Positions 8,602 through 18,291 of a stretch of 64,000 nucleotides of DNA are shown one piece after another. Where the stretch lies: contig CADADN010000007.1 of NCBI GenBank assembly GCA_902786665.1, positions 75,480 to 139,479 of the forward strand, given 5' to 3'. Position numbers and translations under genes: made by a program. A model generated the notes under the pieces. The model was given only the letters and a program-made list of their open reading frames with translations, was not told the origin of the DNA and searched no databases. Source of the DNA: an uncultured Prevotellaceae bacterium (GTDB lineage: Bacteria > Bacteroidota > Bacteroidia > Bacteroidales > Bacteroidaceae). The first letter of the stretch is position 1. Each line of letters opens with the position of its first letter.

Positions 8602-9347
8602 AACCTTATACCCACCTGCTGGCACTCGTTGCCTGCCTTATGGCATGCAACGCACCCACCAGCGAAAAAAAGCCGAACGACATGGATACATTCAAGACCA
8701 AAAACGGGAAGACCCTTCAGGTGACTCCCATCAAGCATGCGAGTATGGAACTCAATTTCGACGGGCGCATCATCCAGGTGGACCCTGTCACAGAAGGTGC
8801 CGAACCTTTCACCGACTACAGCCAATGGGCAAAAGCCGACTTCATCCTCATCACCCATGACCACTACGACCACTTTGACGCGAAAGCCGTTGCAACCCTT
8901 TGCAAGGAGAGCACTGTGATTGTGACTAATGCGAATACCGCCGAACAAATAGACAAGTGCGAGGTGATGTCCAATGGCGACACATTGCGTCTTGCCGACG
9001 ACCTGACGTTGTACGCCGTTCCCGCCTACAACATCACTCCGGGACACACCCAATTCCACCCGAAAGGACGTGACAACGGATTCATCCTTGAGGCCGACGG
9101 CCTACGCATCTACATCGCCGGCGACACCGAGGACATCGAGGAGATGAGCCAGGTGAATGACATCGACGTTGCCTTCCTTCCTTGCAACCAACCCTACACG
9201 ATGACCCCGGAGCAATTGCGTCACGCCGCCGACATGGTGAAGCCACGTGTGTTGTTCCCCTATCATTACGGCGACACCGCCCCCGAAGCAATGGAATCGG
9301 CTATGGAGGGCAGTGGCATCGAAGTACGCATCAGGGATTTCCAATAA
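8598..9347 (+). CDS. MBL-fold metallo-hydrolase lipoprotein (UPF0173-like)
   Basis: A 249-residue metallo-beta-lactamase-fold protein with a lipoprotein signal (LVACLMAC, then NAPTSEKK). Metal-binding motif THDHYDHFD at about residues 89-97, a second histidine in NITPGHTQFHP, and IYIAGDTED for the bridging aspartate; the last histidine is probably in FPYHYGD. The layout resembles UPF0173/UlaG-like hydrolases, but unlike those this one is exported and lipid-anchored. It overlaps the symporter gene by 4 nt (ATGA). Substrate unknown; a link to the symporter cargo is a guess. Confidence 0.82.
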   Translation: MKPYTHLLALVACLMACNAPTSEKKPNDMDTFKTKNGKTLQVTPIKHASMELNFDGRIIQVDPVTEGAEPFTDYSQWAKADFILITHDHYDHFDAKAVATLCKESTVIVTNANTAEQIDKCEVMSNGDTLRLADDLTLYAVPAYNITPGHTQFHPKGRDNGFILEADGLRIYIAGDTEDIEEMSQVNDIDVAFLPCNQPYTMTPEQLRHAADMVKPRVLFPYHYGDTAPEAMESAMEGSGIEVRIRDFQ

Positions 9348-9351
9348 AGAT

Positions 9352-9414
9352 TTATAGGAAGTTATAAGACGCTATAGAAACTATAGAGACTATAGAGACT
9401 ATAGAAGCTACAAA
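9352..9414. repeat. Short tandem array, 9-nt period
   Basis: Seven 9-nt units, most ending in TATAGA (CGCTATAGA, AACTATAGA, GACTATAGA twice). It lies directly after the metallo-hydrolase stop and just before the convergent terminator. Confidence 0.85.
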
Positions 9415-9461
9415 AAAAATCCAGGAAGTTTTAGGAGATTCCGGAACTTCCTGGATTTTTT
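9413..9461. terminator. Bidirectional terminator between convergent genes
   Basis: A stem of about 16 bp (9415-9430 with 9445-9460), flanked by A8 on the left and T6 on the right, so it can end transcripts on both strands: the MBL operon from the left and the GH95 gene from the right. Confidence 0.88.
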
Positions 9462-9466
9462 ATGGC

Positions 9467-11941
9467 CTATTCCAATATCGGGGTGACCTTGACGACTTGC
9501 CCGGGTTTGGTCTGTACGTCGTATTCATAGACCTTTCTCACCGGCAGTAGCGAGAACTCCTTGAGCTCTTCCGACCTTAATGGGTTTTTCACCTCCGCTG
9601 TAGCCAGGAGTGGGTTGTCACAGGCTCCTTTCGCCTCCACCAGTCCCTTGCCCTTCAAAGGCACATAAGAGCGCAATCGCAAGGTGCCACCAATTTTCGA
9701 CTTGATGGACGCTTGTGTCATCTCTCCGTCAGCCCATTGAATGGCAACCTCGAATCCACCCCTTGCGCAAAGTCCCTCCACTTTGCCATTCTTCCATGCC
9801 GAGGGCAGTGCCGGCAGCAGGTGAACAGCACCGTCGTGACTTTGCAACAGCATCTCGGCAATGCCGGCGGCACATCCGAAATTGCCGTCGATTTGGAATG
9901 GCGGATGTGCGTCGAAGAGGTTGGGGTATGTCCTTCCATTGGGGAATTGCCTTGCTTGGCTATCATCTGGAAGAATGTGCAACATATTTGATATGATGCG
10001 GAAGGCGTGGTCGCCATCGAGCATGCGCGCCCAGAAATTGATTTTCCATCCGAGGCTCCATCCCGTGGCCATGTCCCCCCTTTGGTTGAGAGTGTTGGCT
10101 GCCGCCGTGAAAAGGTCTTGGTGTGTGAAAGGAGATATTTGGTTGGAAGGATAGAGGCCATAAAGGTGTGAGATATGCCTGTGCTGGTCTCTTGGGTTGT
10201 CACCATCCTGCAACCACTCCTGCAACTGGCCGTACTTTCCTATTTGCATGGGAGGCAGTTGGTCGATGGTGGCTTTAAGTCTTTGCTGGTAAGCCTGGTC
10301 CTCACCCAGCGTCTTTGCTGCCAGCAAGGTGTTTGAGAGAGCATCGAAGACGATTTGGTTGTCCATGGTGCATCCGGCAGTCACGGGTGTCCTCTTCCCC
10401 ATGGGTCCATGCTCTGGTGAAACCGACGGGACAGCCACGAGGTATCCATATTTGGGATGTTTTTGCAGGTAGTCGAGATAGAAGTCAGCCGTACCCTTGA
10501 TGACCGGATACCATTTCCTAAGGAACTCCTTGTCGCCGGAGAAGAGGTAATGCTGCCAAAGGTGTGTGGCAAGCCATGCACCGCCATTGGGGAACATTCC
10601 CCATGAGGCGCCATCCACAGGTCCTGCGATGCGCCAGAGGTCGGTGTTGTGATGTGCGAGCCACCCCCCGCATCCATACATTTGTTGTGCCGTTTTGGCA
10701 CCTGTGACGCTCAAGTCACGTATCATGTCATAGAGAGGCTCCTGGGTCTCAGCGATGTTGCCCACATCTGCAATCCAGTAGTTCATCTCCGCGTTGATGT
10801 TGATGGTGTACTTGCTGTCCCAAGGTGCGTTGACCTTGTCGTTCCAGATGCCTTGGAGGTTGGCAGGCTGCCCTCCGGGTTGCGAAGAGCAGATGAGGAG
10901 GTATCTTCCATATTGGAACATAAGCGCTACGAGGTCCATGTCTTTTCCACCCTCAAACTCCTCAAGTCTCTTGTCGGTGTTGGCAGACGACATGGGCGAC
11001 TTGTCGAGTTCGAGTTTCACGCGTTGGAATTGGCTGGAGAATTTCTTGACATGAGCATCGAACAGTTTATCGTAGGGCTTGGCCAGAGCTTCAGCCAGAG
11101 CTTGTTTGTTCTTTTCCGTGGGGTTGCCGCTGACATCGTGGTAGTTGACGAAATTGGTGGCGGCAGTGATGTAAATGGTTGCGGTGGTAGCCCCCATGAC
11201 ATGTACGTCGTGGAACTCATCCTCAATTTGTCCATCACTCACCACCTGGATGCGGCATTCCGCCTTTAATCCTGCCTTGATGCCCTCATGGTCCACGCCA
11301 TCGACAACCGCCGTGATGCAATGTCCATCGATGGTGTGCTTGGAATTGAGTTCACTTTTGTGGCCCACTTTGAACGACAGAGCCTGCTTTTTGTCTGCGG
11401 TGAGTCTGACAACGATGACATTCCCATCCATGGAAGCGAAAGTAGTACGTTTGAATGTGACATCCTTTTTCTTGTATGTCACATTGGCAGTGGCATTGTC
11501 CAGAATGAGGTTCCTATGATATTTGTAAACGTTCTGCTGTTGGTCGAAGTCGATGGTGACAGTTCCCACGGGGAGGTATTTCATTCCGTGGGGACCTTTG
11601 ATGAAATGCTGGTCGATGAGTTTTGCAGCCTCTTCCTCATTTCCGTTGAAAATGAGTTCTCTCACCTGTTGGAGATATTGCTTGGCCTCCTCACTGTTGT
11701 TGTCGTGTGGCGAGCCAGACCAGAACGTCTCCTCGTTGATTTGTATTTGCTCATGGTTGGGGTCTCCATACACCATGGCACCCAGATGGGAGTTTCCTAT
11801 GGGTAGTGCCTCGAGCCAGCATGACGCAGGCCTGCTGTAAGTAAGTGCTTTGACCTCCTTGTTTTTGATGATTTGTGCATGGGCAGCCGCCGCCATCATC
11901 AGGCAGAGTGTCACGGCCATTAGGAGTTTGGTTCTTCTCAT
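9467..11941 (-). CDS. Glycoside hydrolase family 95 (alpha-L-fucosidase/galactosidase type)
   Basis: A large exported glycosidase of 824 residues. The signal peptide [20 protein letters not shown] is followed by the GH95 N-terminal beta-sandwich ([32 protein letters not shown]), an (alpha/alpha)6 catalytic barrel with NLQGIWN and NINAEMNYW around residues 385-415, the [13 protein letters not shown] stretch near residue 630, and a C-terminal sandwich. This order and length match GH95, whose members release alpha-1,2-L-fucose or alpha-L-galactose from glycans and plant polysaccharides; which one cannot be decided here. The start at 11941 is preferred over in-frame codons up to 12079 because the signal peptide begins there and the promoter (11968-11999) lies in between. 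Confidence 0.92.
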   Translation of the reverse strand: MRRTKLLMAVTLCLMMAAAAHAQIIKNKEVKALTYSRPASCWLEALPIGNSHLGAMVYGDPNHEQIQINEETFWSGSPHDNNSEEAKQYLQQVRELIFNGNEEEAAKLIDQHFIKGPHGMKYLPVGTVTIDFDQQQNVYKYHRNLILDNATANVTYKKKDVTFKRTTFASMDGNVIVVRLTADKKQALSFKVGHKSELNSKHTIDGHCITAVVDGVDHEGIKAGLKAECRIQVVSDGQIEDEFHDVHVMGATTATIYITAATNFVNYHDVSGNPTEKNKQALAEALAKPYDKLFDAHVKKFSSQFQRVKLELDKSPMSSANTDKRLEEFEGGKDMDLVALMFQYGRYLLICSSQPGGQPANLQGIWNDKVNAPWDSKYTININAEMNYWIADVGNIAETQEPLYDMIRDLSVTGAKTAQQMYGCGGWLAHHNTDLWRIAGPVDGASWGMFPNGGAWLATHLWQHYLFSGDKEFLRKWYPVIKGTADFYLDYLQKHPKYGYLVAVPSVSPEHGPMGKRTPVTAGCTMDNQIVFDALSNTLLAAKTLGEDQAYQQRLKATIDQLPPMQIGKYGQLQEWLQDGDNPRDQHRHISHLYGLYPSNQISPFTHQDLFTAAANTLNQRGDMATGWSLGWKINFWARMLDGDHAFRIISNMLHILPDDSQARQFPNGRTYPNLFDAHPPFQIDGNFGCAAGIAEMLLQSHDGAVHLLPALPSAWKNGKVEGLCARGGFEVAIQWADGEMTQASIKSKIGGTLRLRSYVPLKGKGLVEAKGACDNPLLATAEVKNPLRSEELKEFSLLPVRKVYEYDVQTKPGQVVKVTPILE

Positions 11942-11967
11942 GATGATCGATTTTGTTGTAATGGCTG

Positions 11968-11999
11968 CAAAGTTACGAATAAACGAGATAAAAGCCAAA
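11968..11999 (-). promoter_or_regulatory. Promoter of the GH95 gene
   Basis: TTTG (11996-11999), 20 nt, TAACTTTG (11968-11975) on the minus strand, 27 nt ahead of the ATG. The spacer contains ATTCG next to the -7 box and is nearly the same as in the fabD and DUF2723 promoters (42638-42669, 54436-54467). Confidence 0.85.
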
Positions 12000-12112
12000 A
12001 ATATTTTAGCTTTTCCGAGAGAGGCAAAAGAAGGGGGAGGTTTATGGCGGCGGCAAAACCGCCGCTTACGGAGAAACAAAGCGAGCCAAAGGGGGAAGGG
12101 GGAGGTGGAAAG

Positions 12113-12182
12113 ATAGGAATGATCGGAGGAATCGGAGGAATCGGAAAATCGGAGGAATCGGATTTTTCCGATTACTCCGATT
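12113..12182. repeat. Short tandem array, 9-nt period (ATCGGAGGA)
   Basis: About six units of ATCGGAGGA type, one shortened to 8 nt, then an inverted copy (TCCGATT) that makes a small hairpin around 12155-12172. It fills the spacer downstream of trxA. The CGGA core recurs at 38288-38368 and 41523-41603. Confidence 0.85.
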
Positions 12183-12202
12183 AAATCATTTGCAGCAGTG
12201 TT

Positions 12203-12523
12203 TCAAGCATTGAGCAAAGCGTCGAATTTCTCCACGAACTTTGCTTTGTTTGCAGCCCCCACCATTTTGTCCACGAGTTTTCCGCCCTTGAAGAAAAGTA
12301 TGGTGGGAATGTTTCTTACACCATATTCGATGGCGATGTCATCGTTCTCCTCGACGTCGCATTTCCCGACAACGAGTTTTCCGTCGTATTGTTCAGCGAG
12401 TTCTGAAATGACGGGTGCTATGGCCTTGCATGGTCCACACCAGGTGGCCCAAAGGTCGACTACTAGTGGCAGGTCGCCATTGAGATAGGACTCGAAATTC
12501 TCAGTTGTGATTTTTACTTCCAT
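12203..12523 (-). CDS. trxA: Thioredoxin
   Basis: A 106-residue cytoplasmic thioredoxin that reduces protein disulfides. The active site WCGPC is at about residues 28-32, preceded by VVDLWAT, and the cis-Pro loop is NIPTILFF. Start chosen at ATG 12523 (MEVKITTENF), which gives the usual thioredoxin length; the reading frame extends 17 codons further upstream without a fold. It lies 67 nt after the dnaE stop on the same strand and may be cotranscribed with it. Confidence 0.95.
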   Translation of the reverse strand: MEVKITTENFESYLNGDLPLVVDLWATWCGPCKAIAPVISELAEQYDGKLVVGKCDVEENDDIAIEYGVRNIPTILFFKGGKLVDKMVGAANKAKFVEKFDALLNA

Positions 12524-12589
12524 TTTCTTTATTGTTGATGATGAATAATGCTTTGTTAAAATATTATCAAACATCGTGCCACATTGTTG

Positions 12590-15500
12590 TCAGTTGACGA
12601 AATAGGTCATTCCCTCCGTCTGTTCTATGAACTGCAGCAGTTGATGTCTCACTTCCACCTTTTTGGCCTTGCTCCTGAGCATGAGGTTTCCTTCCGTGTC
12701 GTGTAGTCTCACATAGAGCGAGGTTTCTCCAGGTGAAGAGTCAATTGCCGCAACCAGGTCACTGACGACAGCCGTGTCCACGTGGTCGGTATTGATGACG
12801 ATGGTGAGTTTTTGAATGGCATTCTCCTTGACAGTCTGCATATATTGCACTTCACCAATGCGAATGTCATACATTTTTGAGTTTCTGAACCTTTGCACAG
12901 CCTTAGCTGTGACATACACCGTGCAAGCCTCATTGAACATGGAGCGCCATTTCCCCCACTCCTCTCCGAAGAGTGCCAGTTCTCCCGACCCGTTGAAGTC
13001 CTCAATGGTAACGAAGCCGCATGGTGAGCCGTTTTTTGAGAATCTCGACCTGACGGCAGTGACGACGCCCCCAAAGGTGATGTTTTCCTTCTTTGCAAGC
13101 GACTCTTTATCAGCCAGTTCAGAGCATTGTGTATTGCACAACTGATCCAAGATGACGCTGAATTCATCGAGAGGGTGTGCAGAGAGATAGATGCCAACGA
13201 GGTCGCGCTCCTTGTTAAGTTTCTCGATGTTGCTCCATGGCTCCGCTTGCGGTATGGGCGGGTTTGAGATTTCCATCATATCATCACCGAAGAGCGACAT
13301 CTGCGCCCTAGACTTTTCCGTCTGGTATAATTGCCCGAATCTTACGAGAGTGTCGAGGAAGACATCCCCCTTGTTGTTTGCCGCCAGATACCTCTCTCTT
13401 TCTATCCCGAAGCTGTCGAATCCCCCGCTGAGGACGAGGCTTTCAAACGTTCTTTTGTTGGCAGCGGAGAGGTTGACCCTTTTGACGACATCGAAGACGT
13501 CAGCGAAAGGTCCGTTTTTGTCACGCTCGGAGATGATGGCCTCCGCCGCGGAACTTCCCATGCCCTTGATGGCGGCAAGTCCGAATCGAATGGCTCCGTT
13601 CTTGTTGACACTGAATTTATGGCGGCTCTCGTTGACATCAGGTCCGAGGGTCTCGATGCCCATGGCCTTGCATTCATCCATCAGTTTGGTGATTTCAGTG
13701 ATGTTGTCAAGGTTCCGGCTCATGACAGCCGCCATATACTCAGCAGGATAGTGCGCCTTGAGGAAAGCCGTCTGGTATGCCACCCAGGAGTAGCATGTGG
13801 CGTGACTCTTGTTGAAAGCATAGGAAGCGAATTTCTTCCAGTCCTCCCAGATTTTATTGAGTGTTTTTTGGTCGTAGCCGTTTTTTGTCCCACCTTTATA
13901 GAATAGTTCCTCCAACTCGTTCATCTTCTCAATCTGCTTCTTTCCCATGGCCTTCCTGAGCGTGTCGGACTGTCCTCGGGTGAAGTTGGCGAGTTGTCTT
14001 GAAAGAAGCATCACCTGCTCCTGGTACACCGTGATGCCATAGGTGTCCTTGAGGTATTTCTCCATGCAGGGGATGTCGTATGTGATCCTCGACGGGTCTT
14101 TCTTTCTGGCGATGAATTCCGGGATGTAATCCATGGGTCCAGGCCTATAAAGAGCGTTCATAGCAATAAGGTCCTCGAATACAGAAGGTTGCAATTCCCT
14201 GAGATATTTCTGCATTCCGGTGGATTCAAACTGGAACGTTCCGATGGTCCTTCCCTCGCAATACAATTTGTAGGTGAGGACGTCGTCGATGGGGATATTG
14301 TCGATGTCGATGACATCCCCTGTTGAAAGCCTGATGTTTTCAATGGCCTCCTTTAGGATGGACAGTGTCTTGAGCCCGAGGAAGTCCATTTTGATGAGTC
14401 CGGTCTCCTCGATGACATGTCCGTCGTATTGCGTGCAAAGCAACTTGTGCCCTGGGTCGGCCTTGTCCTCCGCGGTGGACACCGGCACCCAGTCGCTGAT
14501 GGGGTCTCTGCAGATGATTGTTCCGCAGGCGTGTATGCCGGTGTTTCTCACCGTCCCTTCCAGCATTCGTGCATACTTGATGGTGTTTCTCATCCTTGTG
14601 TCTGGGGACACTTCCGCCTCCCTGAGTTCCGGTACGGTCTTGATGGCGTTGTCAAGGTTCATCTTGAGTCCGTCGTCCAGTCTGTCAGGAATGGCCTTGC
14701 ACAGCCTGTTGCTCTCGTCGAGAGGCAGTTTCTCCACCCTGGCGACATCCTTGATGGAGTTTTTTGTTGCCATGCTTCCATAGGTGATGATATGAGCCAC
14801 CTTGTCGTGTCCGTATTTGTCCTCCACCCATTCGAGCACCCTTCCCCTGCCGTCGTCGTCGAAGTCGGTGTCGATATCAGGAAGTGATATGCGGTCGGGA
14901 TTGAGGAATCTCTCAAACAGGAGGTCGTATTTGATGGGGTCGATGCGTGTGATTCCAAGGCAGTATGCGACAACGGAGCCTGCCGCCGATCCACGTCCCG
15001 GCCCCACCATGACACCAAGTTGGTCTCTCGCCACGTTGATAAAATCCTGCACGATGAGGAAGTATCCGGGGAATCCCATGGTTTTCATGATATGGAGTTC
15101 GAAATTGACTCTCTCCCTCACTTCTTCGGGGAGAGGGTCTCCGTATAGTCTCCTTGCTCCATCGTATGCGAGTTTTGCCAGGTAGTCGGCTTCGAACTTG
15201 ATGCGGTAGAGTTTGTCGATGCCACCCAGCTTTTTGATTTTCTTCTCTCCATCCTCTCTCGACATGATTTCGTTACCGTTCTCGTCGCGTGTGAACTCTT
15301 GGAAGAGTTCCTCATCGGTCATCCTTGTCCTTACATCCTCCTCTGTTCCAAAGCTTTCCGGTATGGGGAAGAAAGGCATAATGGGTGCATGGTCGATGGA
15401 GTAAGCCTCCACCTTGTCAAGCACTTCGCACGTGTTGTCCAGAGCCTCCGGTATGTCAGAAAAGATTTCGTACATCTCATCCTTGGTTTTGAACCATTCC

Positions 15501-16288
15501 TGTTTGGAGTAAAGCATCCTCCCAGGGTCGTCGAGGTCTTTTCCTGTGGAAAGGCACAGCAGGTGGTCGTGGGCCTCGGCATTATCCTTGTCTACGAAGT
15601 GAGCGTCATTGGTGCATACGAGTTTGATGCCATACTCCCTTGCCAGTTGTATAAGCACCTTGTTGGCCTGCTGCTGCAGCGGGAATGTTTCCCTGTTAGC
15701 CCTGATTGACGGGTCTCTTACCTCATGCCTTTGTAGCTCGAGGTAGTAGTCGTCACCAAAGACCCTTTTATGCCATTCGATGGCCTCCCTAGCCCCCGCG
15801 ATGTCACCTTTTAATATTTTGTCGGGCACCTCCCCGGCGATGCAAGCCGAGCAGACGATGAGCCCTTCGTGGAATTGCTCCAAATCCTCCCTGTCGGTCC
15901 TTGGCCTCATGTAGAAGCCATCGACCCATGCTCTCGAGACGAGTTTGATGAGGTTTTTGTATCCTTTGTAGTTTTTGGCAAGTACGATGAGGTGCCACCC
16001 TCCTTGGTCGTGATGCTCTTTGCTTTTGTCGCTTTTCTTTCTTCTTGCGACATACATCTCGCATCCGAAAATGGGTTTGAACTCAGGTTTTCCCTCCTTT
16101 TTCAACTTTCCATTGACCTTGTTGCAATAATTGAACAACTCCTTAACCCCGAACATGTTTCCATGGTCGGTGATAGCCATTCCACGCATGCCATCAGCGA
16201 TGGCTTTGTCAACCAACTTGTTGATGCTCGACAGTCCGTCAAGAATTGAAAAATAAGTATGGACGTGCAGGTGTACGAAATCTCTCAT
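12590..16288 (-). CDS. dnaE: DNA polymerase III alpha subunit
   Basis: The replicative polymerase catalytic subunit, 1232 residues from ATG 16288. An N-terminal PHP domain begins at once with FVHLHVHTYFSILDG, followed by the palm with GPGRGSAAGS and the catalytic aspartates in PDIDTDFDDDGR at about residue 470, the fingers region (TGMQKYLRELQPS, MNALYRPGPMDYIPEF), a helix-hairpin-helix part (GLAAIKGMGSSAAEAI), and a C-terminal OB-fold (FGGVVTAVRSRFSKNGSPCGFVTIED). The in-frame codons upstream (to 16336) are rejected because the PHP motif normally starts within a few residues of the N-terminus and the promoter lies there. It shares a divergent promoter region with psd. Confidence 0.96.
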   Translation of the reverse strand: MRDFVHLHVHTYFSILDGLSSINKLVDKAIADGMRGMAITDHGNMFGVKELFNYCNKVNGKLKKEGKPEFKPIFGCEMYVARRKKSDKSKEHHDQGGWHLIVLAKNYKGYKNLIKLVSRAWVDGFYMRPRTDREDLEQFHEGLIVCSACIAGEVPDKILKGDIAGAREAIEWHKRVFGDDYYLELQRHEVRDPSIRANRETFPLQQQANKVLIQLAREYGIKLVCTNDAHFVDKDNAEAHDHLLCLSTGKDLDDPGRMLYSKQEWFKTKDEMYEIFSDIPEALDNTCEVLDKVEAYSIDHAPIMPFFPIPESFGTEEDVRTRMTDEELFQEFTRDENGNEIMSREDGEKKIKKLGGIDKLYRIKFEADYLAKLAYDGARRLYGDPLPEEVRERVNFELHIMKTMGFPGYFLIVQDFINVARDQLGVMVGPGRGSAAGSVVAYCLGITRIDPIKYDLLFERFLNPDRISLPDIDTDFDDDGRGRVLEWVEDKYGHDKVAHIITYGSMATKNSIKDVARVEKLPLDESNRLCKAIPDRLDDGLKMNLDNAIKTVPELREAEVSPDTRMRNTIKYARMLEGTVRNTGIHACGTIICRDPISDWVPVSTAEDKADPGHKLLCTQYDGHVIEETGLIKMDFLGLKTLSILKEAIENIRLSTGDVIDIDNIPIDDVLTYKLYCEGRTIGTFQFESTGMQKYLRELQPSVFEDLIAMNALYRPGPMDYIPEFIARKKDPSRITYDIPCMEKYLKDTYGITVYQEQVMLLSRQLANFTRGQSDTLRKAMGKKQIEKMNELEELFYKGGTKNGYDQKTLNKIWEDWKKFASYAFNKSHATCYSWVAYQTAFLKAHYPAEYMAAVMSRNLDNITEITKLMDECKAMGIETLGPDVNESRHKFSVNKNGAIRFGLAAIKGMGSSAAEAIISERDKNGPFADVFDVVKRVNLSAANKRTFESLVLSGGFDSFGIERERYLAANNKGDVFLDTLVRFGQLYQTEKSRAQMSLFGDDMMEISNPPIPQAEPWSNIEKLNKERDLVGIYLSAHPLDEFSVILDQLCNTQCSELADKESLAKKENITFGGVVTAVRSRFSKNGSPCGFVTIEDFNGSGELALFGEEWGKWRSMFNEACTVYVTAKAVQRFRNSKMYDIRIGEVQYMQTVKENAIQKLTIVINTDHVDTAVVSDLVAAIDSSPGETSLYVRLHDTEGNLMLRSKAKKVEVRHQLLQFIEQTEGMTYFVN

Positions 16289-16305
16289 AGATGCAAATTG
16301 AGGTT

Positions 16306-16337
16306 CAAAGTTACGTCTAATAGTTGACATCGCCAAA
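16306..16337 (-). promoter_or_regulatory. Promoter of dnaE
   Basis: TTTG (16334-16337), 20 nt, TAACTTTG (16306-16313) on the minus strand, 18 nt from the dnaE ATG, so the leader is very short. It supports the start at 16288. Confidence 0.8.
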
Positions 16338-16352
16338 GAATATTGGAAAAAA

Positions 16353-16384
16353 TTTGTCGGGTTGGTAAAAAAGAGTTACCTTTG
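16353..16384 (+). promoter_or_regulatory. Promoter of the psd-pssA operon
   Basis: TTTG (16353-16356), 20 nt, TACCTTTG (16377-16384), 26 nt upstream of the psd ATG at 16410. It stands back to back with the dnaE promoter. Confidence 0.82.
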
Positions 16385-16409
16385 CATGGAAAAATTCACA
16401 TGATGCAAA

Positions 16410-17105
16410 ATGGGAAGAAGAATTCGCAAACTTAAGAAGCAAAGGCTTCACAGCGAGGGCAACGACACACTCCTTTACAGTTTGTTCATCTTGGTAGCGA
16501 TAGGTGTCATTTTGTGGCGTTCATTCGACAGCAAACTGCCATTTTGGAGTTTTGCTGTTGTTTTTGGCGTCCTCTATGGCATTGTTCTGAATTTTTTCCG
16601 TTGTCCCATCCGTGTCTTAGACGTAGAAGACACTCGGAACCTTGTTGTGGCTCCCGCCGACGGTCGCGTGGTGGTAGTCGAAGAGGTTGACGAGGATGAG
16701 TATTTCCACGACCGCCGCCTCATGGTATCCATTTTCATGAGTTTGTTCAACGTCCACGCCAACTGGTTTCCCATCGACGGTAAGGTTACGATGGTGAAGC
16801 ATCAGGACGGCAATTTCCACAAGGCCTGGCTACCCAAGGCAAGTGAGGAGAACGAGCATGCCGACGTGATGATCGAGACCCCCGAAGGAGTGAGCATCCT
16901 TTGCCGTCAGATAGCCGGTGCCGTAGCCCGTCGCATCGTCACCTACGCGAAAGAGGGTGAGGAATGCGAGATAGACGACCACCTGGGGTTCATCAAGTTT
17001 GGTTCCCGCGTTGACGTCTTTCTTCCCTTGGACTCTGAGGTCTGTGTCAAAATGGGTCAATTGACCACAGGCGACCAGACCATCATTGCGAGGTTGAAAG
17101 GATAA
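16410..17105 (+). CDS. psd: Phosphatidylserine decarboxylase
   Basis: A 231-residue membrane-bound pyruvoyl enzyme converting phosphatidylserine to phosphatidylethanolamine. Two hydrophobic segments lie near residues 22-58. The body has [28 protein letters not shown] and the C-terminal self-cleavage site [11 protein letters not shown], with Gly-Ser at about residues 198-199; cleavage there makes the pyruvoyl group. The short form of about 230 residues is normal in Bacteroidota. It is 34 nt upstream of pssA, which makes its substrate, so the two form a biosynthetic operon. Confidence 0.94.
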   Translation: MGRRIRKLKKQRLHSEGNDTLLYSLFILVAIGVILWRSFDSKLPFWSFAVVFGVLYGIVLNFFRCPIRVLDVEDTRNLVVAPADGRVVVVEEVDEDEYFHDRRLMVSIFMSLFNVHANWFPIDGKVTMVKHQDGNFHKAWLPKASEENEHADVMIETPEGVSILCRQIAGAVARRIVTYAKEGEECEIDDHLGFIKFGSRVDVFLPLDSEVCVKMGQLTTGDQTIIARLKG

Positions 17106-17139
17106 GTCCTTTTCAAAGCACTGAACAAAGCTTCTACCC

Positions 17140-17856
17140 ATGAGAGCCATCATCCGACAGATTCCCAACACCATCACTTGCTGCAACCTTCTCTGCGGCT
17201 GCATCGCCACCTCGTTTGCATTCGATGGCGACCAGAGCAAGGCGCTGGCCTTCATCATCCTTGGTGCTGTTTTCGATTTCTTCGACGGTATGAGCGCGCG
17301 CCTTCTCAAGGTGTCCTCGCCCATCGGCAAGGAGTTGGACTCGTTGGCCGACGACGTGACGTTCGGCGTTGCCCCCGCCACGATGGTTTTCACTTTTCTC
17401 TTCCAACTCCCCTACCCTGAGTTTTTGGATTCTTCACGAAGTTTCATCCCATACCTGGCCTTTATCATTGCAGCCTTCTCCGCCCTTCGCCTGGCGAAAT
17501 TCAACCTCGACGAGCGTCAGACAACTTCATTCATAGGGCTCCCCACTCCAGCCAATGCACTGTTCTGGGGGTCGCTCATCGTTGGTGGCGGCAGCCGTCT
17601 TACCCAACTGTCCTACTCCCTTCCTGTGGTGTTGGTGCTGGTGGCACTGAGTTGTTGGTTGCTGATAGCCGAGCTACCTCTTTTCGCCTTGAAATTCAAG
17701 CAATGGGGTTGGAAAGGGAATGAGGTGAAATACATTTTCATCCTCACCTGCATCCCCTTGATATTGCTGCTTGGCGTTTCCGGCATAGCAGTTGCCATTG
17801 CGTGGTATGTGGTGCTCTCACTTTATGCCAACAGCCGTGCCCCAAAGTCACATTAA
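17140..17856 (+). CDS. pssA: CDP-diacylglycerol--serine O-phosphatidyltransferase
   Basis: A 238-residue integral membrane enzyme that makes phosphatidylserine from CDP-diacylglycerol and serine. The CDP-alcohol phosphotransferase signature DGxxAR(x8)GxxxDxxxD is present from about residue 49 (DGMSARL, then PIGKELDSLAD). Around seven hydrophobic spans follow, ending with IAVAIAWYVVLSLYA. It sits between psd and a DUF4834 gene 12 nt downstream, an arrangement I know from other Bacteroidales. Confidence 0.93.
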   Translation: MRAIIRQIPNTITCCNLLCGCIATSFAFDGDQSKALAFIILGAVFDFFDGMSARLLKVSSPIGKELDSLADDVTFGVAPATMVFTFLFQLPYPEFLDSSRSFIPYLAFIIAAFSALRLAKFNLDERQTTSFIGLPTPANALFWGSLIVGGGSRLTQLSYSLPVVLVLVALSCWLLIAELPLFALKFKQWGWKGNEVKYIFILTCIPLILLLGVSGIAVAIAWYVVLSLYANSRAPKSH

Positions 17857-17868
17857 TCTTGCTTTCCC

Positions 17869-18132
17869 ATGGCATTCCTATTTAAATTCATTTTCTTCAT
17901 CTTTGTTGTCGGAGTAGCCGTTCTCGCCTACTTCGCTCTGCGCATCTACCTTGCCGTGCGGAAGGTGAAGAAACAGTTTCATGGTGAACAAGGTCCTTCG
18001 CATGGTCAGGCTTCCGGTTCCACCACCACGATGCCCAACGGGGAAATCCTGACCGACACACGCGCCTCGGAACGCAGCCGTAAAATCATCGCTGACGACG
18101 AAGGAGAGTATGTGGAGTTTGAGGAAGATTGA
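17869..18132 (+). CDS. DUF4834 small membrane protein
   Basis: An 87-residue protein with one N-terminal membrane span (about residues 4-27, FKFIFFIFVVGVAVLAYFAL) and a soluble tail ending in RKIIADDEGEYVEFEED. The tail motif with the acidic EGEYVxFEE end is characteristic of DUF4834, found next to pssA in many Bacteroidota. Function unknown; the conserved neighbourhood suggests a role in membrane lipid synthesis (inference). Last gene of the psd operon. Confidence 0.8.
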   Translation: MAFLFKFIFFIFVVGVAVLAYFALRIYLAVRKVKKQFHGEQGPSHGQASGSTTTMPNGEILTDTRASERSRKIIADDEGEYVEFEED

Positions 18133-18214
18133 TGGAGATTGGAGATTGGAGATTGGAGATTGGAGATTTGAGATTTGAGATTTGAGATTGGAGATTGGAG
18201 ATTGAAAATTGGAA
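18132..18214. repeat. Short tandem array, 7-nt period (GGAGATT)
   Basis: About eleven 7-nt units of GGAGATT and TGAGATT type starting at the DUF4834 stop codon. Related GAAAATT units occur at 38205-38250 and GAAGATT units near 54357-54412. Confidence 0.85.
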
Positions 18215-18220
18215 GAAGGT

Positions 18221-18263
18221 AAATGGTCCGGCTCGTGATAAGAACTCCGAGCCGGACCATTTT
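18221..18263. terminator. Bidirectional terminator
   Basis: A perfect 14-bp stem (18221-18234 with 18249-18262) with AAA on one side and TTTT on the other, between the convergent psd operon and the GH5 gene. Confidence 0.82.
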
Positions 18264-18291
18264 ATGAATGATGCTTCTTGTATGCTACTCT

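Noticed and set aside
16289-16336. An upstream start for DnaE
   Set aside because: The dnaE promoter boxes occupy 16306-16337, so those codons would lie upstream of the transcription start.
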